DNA of 64,000 bases from Pythium myriotylum (GCA_023091665.1 JALJCQ010000001.1:930001-994000), one strand, 5' to 3'; positions 51,698-62,414 are shown, numbered from the stretch's first letter. Made by a program: numbers and translations. Notes: generated from the sequence alone by a model not told the origin.

Positions 51698-54033
51698 ATG
51701 AAGGCTGCGAGCGTGCCGTTTGTGCGGCGGCAGCGCGACGCCGTGGCGCTGGGCGGCCAGCAGGCGACGCGGCTGCAGCAGCTGCGAGTGGCGAGCGAGA
51801 GGCTCATCCACGAGCAGCATCTGCAGTCGGCGGGCGACGGATCGACGCCGACGAGGAACTCACGCGAACTCGCGCCGGTGGCTGCGTGTTCGACGCAGAC
51901 GTCGCGGACGGTCGAGGCCGTGGTTGCAAGTCGACAGGTAACAGGGAGCGAAGAATCAAAAGCCAGCAGATTGCGCAAGACGATTCGAGATGCGAGAGGT
52001 GGCATCCAAACGGAAAGATCCGAGCGACCGAGGACTACGACAGAGCAGCATTCGCATACGATGAGTTCTCGGCCAGTGACACACGCTGCACACGTCCAGA
52101 CACAAGGCATCCGCCAAGCGGTTGCTGCAGTGAGAAGGCGCGTGCCTACTAGCTCAAGGAAGCTCACGCGCGATGAGCTGGAGTGGATTGAAAAGCAGCT
52201 CCAATTTACTCAGCGAGCTGGACTGCTCGAGAGAGAATGCCGCACCTGGTGGCAGTCGTTCTATTCATCAGCAGGCACAAGCTCGGATTGTGGAGACGAA
52301 GCGTGGGCTACACCGCTGTCAATACAGAGACAAATTGATGCGGGTGACCAGAGGAGGTTTAGTGATACTCAAGATCTACAGAACCAGCTCAATGCACTTC
52401 GAGCTCAAGCCGACAATGTCATGCACATGGTTCACGCGATGCGGGATGGGACTGAATTCATTCATGATCTTCACGAAGCGATGGGTGCGTTCGAATCGGC
52501 ACTGAGCACATTTCGAGTAACCCAGCGGGAGAGGTTCGACACGTACGTCACGGAAGAGAAACTACTGGATCGAGACCTGGCTGAGTTCCTCGTGAAAACA
52601 GAAACCTGGGAGCAACAAGAGTCAGATACAAAGCAAAAAATCAAAACGGCTCGAGACAAGCGGCACAAGGATGATGTGCGGTACAAAGAGGTTGAGAGGA
52701 ATTCAGAGTCAGACCAGTCAAATCAGTCACATGAAGTAAGTCCCGAGTCTGCCACAGACTCAACCATGAATGAGTTAGATCTAGTCAAGCAAGTTCGGGT
52801 CCTAAATGCGCGGATCCTTGAATCGGGGGGTTCAAAAGGTGGTTGGGACGATCGCGACCACGCGTTATTTGCGTCGATATTGCTGAAGTTGGGGCTCACG
52901 GACGAGGTGTTGATGCGCAACCAATTTTCGTTTGAGCCTTCCAATCAAGAAACTGTTCTTGAGTACGAGACGCTCGTTGCAAGGTTCTTGCGCAAGTGTT
53001 TCAAAGTGATTGTGACAAGGAGTGAAAACGCCATTCGCAACCACTTTGAGTGGTACTTAGGCCATCTTCAACTCGTGCTGGAGAAGAAGGAGGCCATCCA
53101 GCAGTGGAAGCAAAGAAAAGAGAGCGAGAGACAGCAGCGGATCAAGCAAGGTCTTTATCACTCCGAGGAGTCGGAGACACCGACAGGATTAGAAGCTGGC
53201 ATGTCAACACAAGACGTGAGCGGCGATGAGCGAGATAAGCGTCGTACATTGTTGGAGTCCAAGGAGCGGGAAGAACGAGCCAGAAAACTGGACGAATGGC
53301 GAGAGTTGAAAGAAAAACGTGCAAAGGAACTCCAAGAGCAAGAAGAGGAGAAGCGTGTGCAGCTCGACGCACAAGAAGCAAAGGTAGGTCAAAACCACCG
53401 AGTTGTTCTGAGCCTCGATCGGTGTCTCATGCTATGTCTTTCGTTTAGCGACGGCAAAAATTGCTCGAGAAGAAACAACAAGTGTTGGTGTATAAGCTGC
53501 AACGAGAACAAGAGGCATCCGCAACTAAACGACGAAACAACGCGGTTGAAACCCCTTCACCATCTTCCCCGGTGCGATACCAGCATCGCGATCCTTGGTT
53601 CGTTTTTAACTGAACGTGGCGCTTGTAGGCTTTGAATCAGGAGCTAATCATGCGATCCCGGAAGGCGATTGAACTTGCCAAAGCCAAACGCGCACAACTG
53701 CAGGCGATTGAGGAGCGACGCCAGCAACAATCCACACTCCCCGAACGACCCAAGTCCGTAGTACACCTGAAATCTTCCTCAGCTGCTTCCCCCACAGACT
53801 CGGAGCAATCCCCTTCGACGCGAGAAGCAACTTTGCTGAAGCCTACGAAGGCCCACGAGGCTCGTCAACTCTCCAAGATTGAGTTAAAACGACGTGAGAA
53901 GCAGCGAACCAAACAAGGTGCCCACGAAGCCTACTTTCCCGGTGCCAGTGTTGTGTCAGATGTCAAGATCAAGAGCTTCGGGCACACAGCAATCGCCCCT
54001 CGTGCTGTCCCAACGTGGCGTCGAAACATATGA
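51698..54033 (+). CDS. CCDC112: CCDC112-like coiled-coil protein
   Basis: Three exons: 51698-53383, 53449-53601 and 53629-54033, 748 aa. The first ATG is at 51698; the open frame upstream lacks one. The protein is largely coiled coil, with markers of the CCDC112 family: GGSKGGWDDRDHALFASI in the middle, a Glu/Lys/Arg-rich coil (KREEERARKLDEWRELKEKR-like), and a C-terminal IAPRAVPTWRRNI resembling the family's R-A-V-P-x-W-R motif. CCDC112 is a centriolar-satellite/ciliary protein in animals, which fits a flagellate life cycle. The second donor (TTC|GTTTTT) is weak but keeps phase. Its stop lies 9 bp from the convergent gene. Confidence 0.7.
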
Positions 54034-54042
54034 GAAGCAAGC

Positions 54043-56115
54043 TCACGTCCCAGGATTATGCTGCGGGCAGCCTTTGCACTTGCAGTTCTCGCCACAGGTG
54101 CACTCGCCGCCCCAGCCCATTGCGCACCCAGGCACAGACCAGCCCACGGCTAGCGCAGCTGTGTGGGCCACTGTCATCATGTATTGCTCACAGCCGTTTT
54201 GAGGACACACGTTGACATCACAAACATGCTTGTCTCCTTCAGACTGGCTCGTTCGCTGCTTCGATCCATTGGTTTCGTGGCATGGCCGACCGACAGTCGT
54301 TGGGTCAAACGGCGAGACTAGAGGTCCGATAGCTTCTTCCGCGATTTCAACCATCATGATGCGGTTAGCGTTCGCGGCCTGGAGCAATGGACCAGCGTCC
54401 TCAAGAATACCTTCGACAAGCACCTCAGCCCTATTTTCGAGCAAGAGAACATTCTCAACACCGCCAACGTCTTGCAAGAGCTTCCGTAGCTGATTGCCAA
54501 GAAAGTACACACTCGCAAAATCATTGACACGGAACTTAAATCGCTTTGGCAATGGCAGCTCAGCGACAATGTCTGGCTCGAAGCCAACAGCTTCAATGGC
54601 TGAGCATATGTCGCCTCCACCCATGTCACCACGCACAATCACGCACCGTTCGTCGAACATGAGATTAGCCGTGTGGATCGACGATATCTGAAGCAGCGCG
54701 TTCATCACCGTGCGCCCACAGTTACCAGGACACATCATATCGGGAACCTTTACAACCACTTCCTTGTATGACCAGTCGATCGTCGAAGTCTCTTGTACAC
54801 GATACTCAATGTTTGCATGGGCTAGCGACTCGAGGGAAGCCGCATCGAAGACCGGGTCACAACGGAGAACGACAGTTTGACATCTTCTCTCTAGACTTGG
54901 AGAGTCCTCATTGTCACGCTCGTCAACTTGAGGTAGAGCAGACACGCTCCTCACACCAGAGAGCGATGCGAACACAGACTTGACTATTTCTACTGGAAGA
55001 GGACAGTTGTTGATCTTGACAATGAGTTGAGGTAGAGGGAGATACGTCACTGACGGCGTTGGTGTCGCTGAAGTCGAGGATGTAGAGGCGTCGTCGCCGT
55101 CTCCTTCCCGTTCAATGTCTTGTGCCGCAGCTCTCCTCTCACTCTCTGCGGCTCTAGCTCGCGAGCAGCACGTACATCCGACTTTACAATTGCATCTACC
55201 GCCGAAGCTCTTGGAACACCCATTGTCCAGGCAGCTTCCTTGATTACTCGCGTGTTCGGCTACCTCCTCCTCCCGTTGTTCACCTTCCATCGCCACCGAC
55301 TCGTTGATGAAGATCGGTGAAGAAGGTCCCTGAAAGCTCTCATTGAACTGAGGGGAGATCTCCACGGTCGTCGCAGCAGTGACGAACGCATTGAAGGGGT
55401 CCATACTGCCGCTTGCCACGGACGTGTACTCGTACGGAGGGGAATACACTGGCGAGTTTCTAGCGAGCATCACGGAGAATGGCGGCATCGTCTGGTCGAC
55501 GTCGCGTTCGACGCCTTCTTCTTTCTTCATCCGGACCCTGGCACATCCGGAGCAGTATTTACCGCCTTCTTCCTTGGCGATTCGTCTACAGTTGGGTGTA
55601 GCGCACAACTGGGCGCCGCCGTGGTCGCTGCACAGCCCCGTGGCGCCTCTCGCAGGATGATCGCATCCTTCTTCTCGACAGCGCCTCGCGCCGCCGTGGG
55701 CTCGACACTTGCCGCCTCCTTGGTCGATCTTGGTGCATCCCGGCTCGGAGCACCGCTTGCCTCCTCCGTGGGCCGTGCAGAAGCCTCCGCCGACATCAGC
55801 CTTGGAGCACCCGTCTTGCTGGCAGCGCTTCCCTCCGCCGTGCGCGCGGCAGAGTCCACGGCCCGCGTCCACTTTGCCGCATCCTTCGACCTGGCAGCGC
55901 GCGCCGCCGCCGTGGGCGCGGCAGTAGCCGCCCGTCTGGTAGCCCTTGCGGCAGCCCGGGAAGGCGCACTTCTTGCCGCCGCCGTGGGCCACGCAGAAGC
56001 CGCCACCGGCGTCGACCTTGTTGCAGTCGTCGGCCGTGCACTGGCGGCGCAGACGGCGGCTGTTGCTGCGCGGCGTGCCGGCCACGGACCGCGGGGACGT
56101 CGCGCTAGTCGCCAT
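54043..56115 (-). CDS. WRKY19-type zinc-finger repeat protein with HMA-like and metallothionein-like parts
   Basis: Single exon; 56115 is the first ATG, giving 690 aa. Residues about 25-190 are seven tandem C-x4/5-C...C-x2-H modules of about 24 aa (for example CSKADVGGGFCTAHGGGKRC), the WRKY19-like zinc finger frequent in oomycetes. Residues about 295-320 form a Cys cluster (GRCNCKVGCTCC). Three heavy-metal-associated-like folds follow, at about 360-430, 440-515 and 525-605. The middle one has a clear metal loop MMCPGNCGRTV; the others lack the CxxC pair. The C-terminus ends in a metallothionein-like CTCGENCKCKGC. Together these suggest a metal-binding, perhaps copper-sensing, nuclear regulator. 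The function is inference. Confidence 0.8.
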   Translation of the reverse strand: MATSATSPRSVAGTPRSNSRRLRRQCTADDCNKVDAGGGFCVAHGGGKKCAFPGCRKGYQTGGYCRAHGGGARCQVEGCGKVDAGRGLCRAHGGGKRCQQDGCSKADVGGGFCTAHGGGKRCSEPGCTKIDQGGGKCRAHGGARRCREEGCDHPARGATGLCSDHGGAQLCATPNCRRIAKEEGGKYCSGCARVRMKKEEGVERDVDQTMPPFSVMLARNSPVYSPPYEYTSVASGSMDPFNAFVTAATTVEISPQFNESFQGPSSPIFINESVAMEGEQREEEVAEHASNQGSCLDNGCSKSFGGRCNCKVGCTCCSRARAAESERRAAAQDIEREGDGDDASTSSTSATPTPSVTYLPLPQLIVKINNCPLPVEIVKSVFASLSGVRSVSALPQVDERDNEDSPSLERRCQTVVLRCDPVFDAASLESLAHANIEYRVQETSTIDWSYKEVVVKVPDMMCPGNCGRTVMNALLQISSIHTANLMFDERCVIVRGDMGGGDICSAIEAVGFEPDIVAELPLPKRFKFRVNDFASVYFLGNQLRKLLQDVGGVENVLLLENRAEVLVEGILEDAGPLLQAANANRIMMVEIAEEAIGPLVSPFDPTTVGRPCHETNGSKQRTSQSEGDKHVCDVNVCPQNGCEQYMMTVAHTAALAVGWSVPGCAMGWGGECTCGENCKCKGCPQHNPGT

Positions 56116-56273
56116 CGTCGAAGCGTTGAAGAGGCGCGTCGCTCGCTTCCCATCCACCGAGGCGACGTCACGGCCGGTGACGTTCTTTGGCGAGAATGAA
56201 GAGGTCCACCGTTTGGCCAAGGCGATTGTGGACTGAATCGCGTCGTACCGAAACGGTCGTCGTAAGTACGAAG

Positions 56274-56740
56274 ATGGAGAATGCGAGCGCAGAGAGAAGG
56301 AAGGGGCACGCGGGCTGCGTGGTGAGTCAGCGCCACGCTGGCAATGGTGCGTCTAGATGGCCCAACGGCGTCGTGGCGTCCGGTTCCGAGGATCGGGAGA
56401 TCCGCGCTGTCCAGGAAGGGACTCTAATTCTGGTGGCACGTCTAGCGGCAATTGTTGAATTTGCAGGGACAGATAATGAGTGTAGCCATCTTGTAGCTTC
56501 TCAAGAGGTCGCGACGGGGCGCGAGTGTCCATGCGCTATTGATGTCATCAACAGAATCGTGTCAACAACTCGAGTGGATCTTCGCACGCAGACAAGAAGG
56601 AAAACGTGATCCATGAAACTGAGACGTCGGTGACAGCAGTGGGAAGTTCCTCATCTTCTGAAATATTCGGAGACGCTTTGACAGACTTGGACAGCACAGC
56701 TCGTTCATTCAACAATCGCCGCCCTATTCACGTCATGTAG
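56274..56740 (+). CDS. Possible small three-exon gene, unknown function
   Basis: A tentative model. It starts at 56274 (MENASAERRKGHAGC), splices at about 56346 to GTDNECSHLVASQE (acceptor TTTGCAG), then to NRVNNSSGSSHADKKENVIH (acceptor CAACAG), ending at 56740 with FGDALTDLDSTARSFNNRR. All three phases fit, giving roughly 80-90 aa, acidic and Ser-rich, with no domain. It is divergent from the zinc-finger gene (158 bp between start codons). The last 8 bases overlap the stop end of the convergent gene on the minus strand. It may instead be noncoding. Confidence 0.35.
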
Positions 56741-57215
56741 CTTTCTGGTCCTCACTGGACGCGTCGTGGAGGATGCCCATTTGGATCCCCGCCTGAAACT
56801 CTTTCGCTGCGCCACCACACCCAGAACTCAATCGACCGATCACACACCAAACCACGCTGAGCTCAAGACCCTCACCTTCGTCCAGATTGAGCCGGAAGTT
56901 CCAGTTCTCGAGTTCGCGGATCTTGGCTTCCAGCTGCTTCTCACTCAACTGCGCGAGTTCTGCCGATTCCAAGGCGTCAGTCGATGCAGATTCGTGCGCG
57001 CGCGTTCTCACGACCCACACACCTGACAGCTCGCGTTCGTTGGACGAGTGCATGTGCTGATGGCTGAGGAATTCATTCAGCGCCTCGAGCTCTTTCGAAA
57101 GCTGCACTGGTGGCGCGATCGTCTGCGGGTGCAGCGATCGTCAGTCCGTCAGGCCGCTTCGGACGCACGCAGCCACGCGCACCTGAGGGAAAAAGTTCGC
57201 GAGGTCGTCGCTCAT
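56733..57215 (-). CDS. Small conserved-looking coiled-coil protein, 117 aa
   Basis: Three exons in phase: 57215-57183 (MSDDLANFFPQ), 57122-56876 and 56806-56733. The product has an amphipathic helical pattern (VQLSKELEALNEFLSHQH, ELAQLSEKQLEAKIRELENW) followed by RLNLDEAKEFQAGIQMGILHDA. The intron ends are good (CAG|GTGCGC, CCCGCAG; GAAG|GTGAGG, GCGCAG). No family is recognised; the helical character suggests a subunit of a larger complex. Its stop codon overlaps the end of the plus-strand gene by 8 bp. Confidence 0.6.
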
Positions 57216-59198
57216 GGGCAGCTGAGGAGGTCAGCGCGGTCTGCGGCGCACAGCCAGCGGGGTGAGCTCACGCGGGAAGAGGTCTCGTCCTCGAGGGCGC
57301 ATTTTCCCACCACGTTAGTTTGGCGACAGTCTGTTTTAGGCCGGCAGCAGAATGAAAATAGTGTGGCCCACTCTAGACCAAAATCGTACCTTATCGACTG
57401 AGTACAGTAGTTTTGGTAAGCACCACCATTTTCGACTAAATACGAATCAGTCTTCTGCGGAAAGCCGGTCCAGGTCAGGTTGAAGCTGTCATGCCGGATG
57501 AGATCAGGCTCGCGTTGTGTGGCTTGTGCTGGACGCCACCCAACAGCCCTTCGTGATCGGTGGCTCGGATGACCATGCCATGGAGACCGTCGACGTGCGT
57601 GGATAGTGGGCATTCAGGAAGCCGACAAGCCTCGCGATCGCAGACTCGTGATGATGCCTTTCGTTGGATGCTGCGAGCCCGATCTCTTGGCAAAGGATCA
57701 GCTCCTCGTCATCCTCACCTCCATGTTCTGGCACAGAAGCCATCATCTATGAGCCACGCATCCTCCAGGGAGATGCTGACGGACTCAACAGACCCACTCT
57801 TGGACCTGAATGCTCCCTCGGCGGACGATGGTGTTGACCAGTGTCTCAGCACCCTTGGTGCCTGCCTACCAGTGTATAGTCCGTTGCACACGGCACCCCG
57901 TGCGAGTCGCGCTCGTAGAGGTGATAATCGTGGAGATGTTGGCAACGATAGACATGGAGTTTTGCGTTCGGTTGTGGCAGGAAAACGATCTCCCGAACTG
58001 GTTGCTGGTCCGGTCTTTTCGAGGGAGGGGCGTGTCTCCCATGCCTCGTTATCAAACTGTACTCATCTTGTGCCCAGTGTCGCCCGGAAGACTACCTTGG
58101 TACTTTGAATCCAACCCGTGACAAACAAGGTTTGTCGCGGACGGGGGTCAGGCACAGCACCGCACAGAGGCTGGGGCTCCGCGACAGCACCTGATCATTT
58201 GACTTGATTGAGGAGGAAACTCGGACGAGATCTGGCTGCGAATCCACCACATCATTGTGAGCACCTCACGGAAAGTTCACTCTGGTTGGTGTGTTCTCTC
58301 TGTCAACAGCACGTGTACAACGGATTAGACTCGACTACAAGAATAAAGGATGGGGTGGACGTGGAAAGTCGAGAGTGGACTGGCTATCTCTGCTCAAAGA
58401 TTGTGTTGGCATTTGTCTCCGAAATGGGAACACAATCGTAGCCGCGACGCGTCCATCATCGAGGCTCGCGCCATCGCGATCCGATCGATTTCTGGGTTGG
58501 CAGGCCCTCACTGTTACCAATACCCAGCCGCCGCGCCGCGTTTGGCATCCATTGGAAGCCGAGCGAAGCTCTGGCGGGATTTGTCCGTCAAGGAGATCGG
58601 GAAGAGTCCACGACGGAATCCTACACCAGACTAAACGATGGTCCACCTTTCCTGCTGATACACAATACTCGGCATCCATCAAGTCGCCTCCTTGTCAACC
58701 TCAAACGTAGGCGTCTCGCATGGAAGATCCGGGCGCCGGCGCTCAGCAGTATGACGCCGCGACGCCTACGCGGTTTCGCTCGGACGATGGACGAAGCAAT
58801 GCGGGAGGGGGACTTGCAGTAGGGCTGTCGAGTGGGACTCCCTGGTCACACCACCAAGTTGAGTCCTCTCGTGACCAAATGGCCGCGGCGTCACCGCAAC
58901 GCCCGTGCCATTTCCGGGTATACACAGCGCCACTGTCCGTCTCGCGTGGCGCACCGTCTTTTGATCCCGAGACAAGCCTTCGTGGGCTCGCAGTGCACCG
59001 GCTGCCGAGCAGGTCTTTGAACATGTGCCATCTGGGAACGCGGCGTCGCGCGGCCGGAGATCCAGACGTGGGAAGCGACGGAGAAATCTAGTCCGCTCAA
59101 GTGGGCGCTGTCTGCAGAGGCCGGGGGCGTGCGCGAGTGGCTCTTCCCCTCGCGCGTCCTCTGCTCTCTCTCCCGGCCGGCGGGCGTCCGGCGCCGAG
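57216..59198. other. Two-kilobase intergenic region
   Basis: Frames up to 180 codons occur on the plus strand (57560-58108) and shorter ones on the minus strand, with no domain, signal or repeat. No transposon termini were found. The right end carries the lactonase promoter. Confidence 0.4.
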
Positions 59199-59214
59199 GC
59201 TCATTCGGCAACTT
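59199..59214 (+). promoter_or_regulatory. Oomycete initiator of the lactonase gene
   Basis: GCTCATTCGGCAACTT matches the oomycete Inr (GCTCATTYY) with a following CAA-T stretch, 35 bp before the ATG at 59250. It supports choosing 59250 over the upstream in-frame ATG at 59025, which would lie before the transcription start. Confidence 0.7.
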
Positions 59215-59249
59215 ACGACCAGCAGCCCACGCCGCTTGAACGATCCAAC

Positions 59250-60494
59250 ATGATGCGGAGCCTCCGACTCGCTCTCTCGGCCGCGGCCGTCGCGGCGACC
59301 GCCGTGCTGGCGCAGAACGCCGCCGTGCAGTACGAGATCCCGAACACGGCGCACCAGATCTCGCTGCCGGACGACAAAGGCGCCGCGGCGTCGAAAAACA
59401 ACGTGCTGCTCTTCGCCGGCACCTACTCGCGCGACGAAGGCTGGGTCAACGGCACCGGAAAGGGCGTCCACGTGTTCCAGTTTAACACGGACGACGGGTC
59501 GCTCACGCCCGTCGGCGCCAAGGCCTTCGGATTCAACCCGACCTTTGTCTCGGGCTTGAACAAACGGGGCAAGCGGGTCATCTACGCCGTCAACGAGGTC
59601 TCGGACCCATCCGTGGTCAAGAACGGCACGGTCACCGGCTGGGTCTACGCGATCAGCTACGACGCCGCCGGGACGCTCACGGAGCTCAACCGCCAGGAGT
59701 CGGGCGGCGGCAGCGCGGCCCACGTCTCGGTGAGCCCGGACGAGAACTACGTCACGGTCGCCAACTACAACGGCGGCAGCGTGAGCATCTACCCCGTCAA
59801 GCCCGACGGCTCGCTCGGCGCCGCGACGGATTTCCACCAGTACGAGAAGGTCGCGCGGGACGCCCCGCACATGCACAGTGTGACCTGGATCGGCAAGGGC
59901 TCGACCGGCGCGTTTGGCGCGGATCTCGGAAGCGACCGCGTGGCTCAGTACAACCTGGACGCCAAGACCGGCAAGCTCACGCCCAACGCCAAGACCCCGT
60001 TTATTGAGCGCCCGTACAACTCGGGTCCTCGCCATATCGCGATCCACCCGAGCAAGAAGTACGCCTACGTGCTTGGTGAGCTCAGCAACACGATCGGTGT
60101 GTACACTGTCAAGTCCTCGACCGGCACGCTCTCGCTCAACGCGACCCAGCAGGTCTCGACGCTGCCCGCCGACTTCAAGAACCAGTCGTCGAGCGCAGAG
60201 ATCAAGACCTCCGAGTGCGGCAAATTCCTCTACTCGTCGAACCGTGGCCACGACAGCATCGCCATCTTCAAGATCGGCAGCAACGGCCAGCTCACGGCCC
60301 TCGGCCACGAGCCGACCCGTGGTCAGGTGCCCCGCAACTTCCACATCTACAAGAACTTCCTGATTGTTGCGAACCAGAACTCGAACAACATCCAGGTCTT
60401 CAAGATCAACCAAAGCAGCGGTCTGCTAACGTACACAGGCAAGTCGGCCGAGTGTGGCACCCCCGTGAGCCTCTTCATCCCGCGCAACCAGTAA
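59250..60494 (+). CDS. Secreted lactonase-family seven-bladed beta-propeller protein
   Basis: A 414-aa member of the lactonase family (6-phosphogluconolactonase Pgl / carboxy-cis,cis-muconate cyclase fold). Residues 1-21 (MMRSLRLALSAAAVAATAVLA) are a signal peptide, so unlike the cytosolic bacterial enzyme it is exported. Propeller blades repeat the pattern seen in NVLLFAGTYSRDEGW, GKGVHVFQFNTDDGSLTPVG, HVSVSPDENYVTVANYNGGSVSIYPVKPDGSLG, PRHIAIHPSKKYAYVLGELSNTIGVYTV and LYSSNRGHDSIAIFKIGSNGQLT. The substrate cannot be told from sequence; a plant-derived or wall-derived lactone is possible. Single exon, codon use strongly GC-biased. Confidence 0.88.
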   Translation: MMRSLRLALSAAAVAATAVLAQNAAVQYEIPNTAHQISLPDDKGAAASKNNVLLFAGTYSRDEGWVNGTGKGVHVFQFNTDDGSLTPVGAKAFGFNPTFVSGLNKRGKRVIYAVNEVSDPSVVKNGTVTGWVYAISYDAAGTLTELNRQESGGGSAAHVSVSPDENYVTVANYNGGSVSIYPVKPDGSLGAATDFHQYEKVARDAPHMHSVTWIGKGSTGAFGADLGSDRVAQYNLDAKTGKLTPNAKTPFIERPYNSGPRHIAIHPSKKYAYVLGELSNTIGVYTVKSSTGTLSLNATQQVSTLPADFKNQSSSAEIKTSECGKFLYSSNRGHDSIAIFKIGSNGQLTALGHEPTRGQVPRNFHIYKNFLIVANQNSNNIQVFKINQSSGLLTYTGKSAECGTPVSLFIPRNQ

Positions 60495-61784
60495 AGCAAA
60501 GGGGGAAGCTTTGCTGGTTGATATTGGTATATAATCGAAGCGTTAGCGAGACAGTTGTCTTCCAAGTTCGCCTAGACCCATAATCGAACTCTACTTTTTG
60601 CTCTACGCACATGTACTGGTCACCACCATTTCTTTCCATGCCCCCATGTAACACCTCGGCCATTTCGGCGAGTCGTCCCTGACAGTTCAGAAGGCAGGGG
60701 ATAGGCAATCAGCTCACTTCCTCGAGTACTGCATCCACAATCTCTCTCCGATCACCTCTACATCACCATCGGTCTTCGCCGCGGCTTTCTCGTAGTACCA
60801 GAAGGCGAGGTTTACGGTCAAGTCGGTCTGACTAGATCTCGAGACTCATCATGACGCTCATCCATCCACATCCACTGGGTGAGCGCCATCGAATCCCCGC
60901 GGGAGCCAGAGCAGTGCCCGAGCGCATGCTGAGGGAACACGTCGACACGCTCAACGAAGTGCCCTTGTCCACTTCCACCGAGCGTCCCCCGCCGTCGCGC
61001 GACGGAGGTACAGTGGTCGCCCTTCCCGTAGCGGTCGCGCGCTGACTCTTCCGACAATTCCACCCGATCCCTCTGGTCGAAAGGGAAAGCGAAATGGAGG
61101 CGGAACTCAGCTGGATACAGAACGTTACTGTTCCAATGCCGCCAGCAAAAGCGTGGCGGGAACCCGTCTCCGTCGGCATGAGACCTTCGGTCGTTGAGAA
61201 TCCATTTGAGTGACATTTTGTGTTAGTTTGGTTAGGCAGAATACCGGCAGAACTTCGTGGTCAATTTGACAGTGAATTAATAAATCACCGACGACATCTC
61301 GAGACAGCCAGCGGGATTCTGAGCGCTTGTCCTTATTCCTGTCCCTGCCGAGCTGCGATGGGAGCAGATAACGCGATGATGGGATGCCAGTCACCGCGTC
61401 ACGACAGCACCGTCCTAGCCAGGGTGCCTACTTGAGATTGAGCTCCAGGGATCATAGCTTGCGTTATCGTTTTCACTTCAAGTGGCCCATAAAAAGCTCG
61501 TGGACGTCAAAGCGAACTTCTCGGTACTTTTCAGGGTAAAACGAGCCCTCCAGTGCCATAAATGCTGGGTAATGCGCCAAACAAATACGCCAATCCTAGC
61601 TTTTCACACATATTCCTCTCGTTGCGTTCGATGGTGGAGTGTCCATCGTTGGATTCTGAGGGTGCCCGTAAGCGGCCTTGCGCGATTATACAGTGCCAGA
61701 AGAGTATGCGACCGCGGAGTTGGATGAGAACCAAGGCGCTATTCCTGATGACATCAATCGAGGGAATTCAAGGAGTGCCGCACT
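60495..61784. other. 3' flank of lactonase gene, no gene
   Basis: About 1.3 kb with short frames only (for example 60818-61216 minus). Nothing was recognised. It ends at the inverted lactonase fragment. Confidence 0.45.
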
Positions 61785-61998
61785 TTGTTGTTCGAGTTCT
61801 GGTTTGCAACGATCAGGAAGTTCTTGTAGATGTGGAAGTTGCGGGGCACCTGAACACGGGTCGGTTCGTGGCCGAGAGCCGTGAGCTGGCCGTTGCGGTC
61901 GATGTTCAAGATGGCAACGCTGTCATGGCCACGGTTCTACGAGTAGAGGGAGCTGCCGCACTCCGATGCCTTGGCTTTGGTGTCTTCGACAAAGACAA
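61785..61998 (-). pseudogene. Truncated inverted copy of the lactonase gene
   Basis: About 215 bp are clearly homologous to the reverse complement of roughly 60170-60385 of the lactonase, including near-identical stretches such as AGGAAGTTCTTGTAGATGTG and GCCGTGAGCTGGCCGTTGC. It covers only the last propeller blades and has substitutions throughout, with no start or signal peptide. It is a decayed partial duplicate, inverted relative to the intact gene about 1.3 kb away. Confidence 0.85.
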
Positions 61999-62120
61999 CC
62001 AATTATGCGCCAAAGGTCGGTACGATAGTAATGATCAAGAAAGCGCTCGAGATGGAAAGATGCGAGCTTTTAATTTTGTTTTATCTTATTGTTTTGCTTT
62101 CGCTCCAATTTCTTCAGTAC

Positions 62121-62414
62121 TCAGTTTTGCCCGATGGGCTTGACAACTGTGCAGTGTGACATAGTTGTTCCCCACACCGTATCGCCACACGTCCATTGTT
62201 TCTTTGGATTAGTGCAGCACTCAGTGATCTTGAAGCACTCGCGTTCACATTCCTTTTTGGTGTTGAGCCAGCGCTTGTTCCCACACCGCCACATGTTTAT
62301 GCCCGGCGTACACTCTTGCATGTTGCAGTGCTTCTCAACCGGTCCGCTACATTCAAGCGCGGAAGAGGTAGACTTGAAGGCGAAAGCGCACAGAGCGATG
62401 AGAAAAAGCTTCAT
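62121..62414 (-). CDS. Small secreted cysteine-rich protein (candidate apoplastic effector)
   Basis: Single exon, 97 aa. Residues 1-19 are a good signal peptide (MKLFLIALCAFAFKSTSSA). The mature part is about 78 aa with ten cysteines, enough for five disulfides. It shows an internal duplication: CTPGINMWRCGNKRW...ECEREC and CCTNPKKQWTCGDTVW...SHC share W-x-C-G-[ND]-x-x-W and the flanking Cys. No RxLR or LxLFLAK motif is present. Size, secretion and Cys content fit an apoplastic effector or inhibitor, but no known family is recognised. A GCTCATTC initiator lies about 50 bp upstream. Confidence 0.7.
   Translation of the reverse strand: MKLFLIALCAFAFKSTSSALECSGPVEKHCNMQECTPGINMWRCGNKRWLNTKKECERECFKITECCTNPKKQWTCGDTVWGTTMSHCTVVKPIGQN

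Noticed and set aside
59097..60413. A 438-codon minus-strand frame opposite the lactonase
   Set aside because: The plus strand shows signal peptide and propeller repeats plus an initiator. The antisense frame is only useful for spotting the inverted fragment at 61785.
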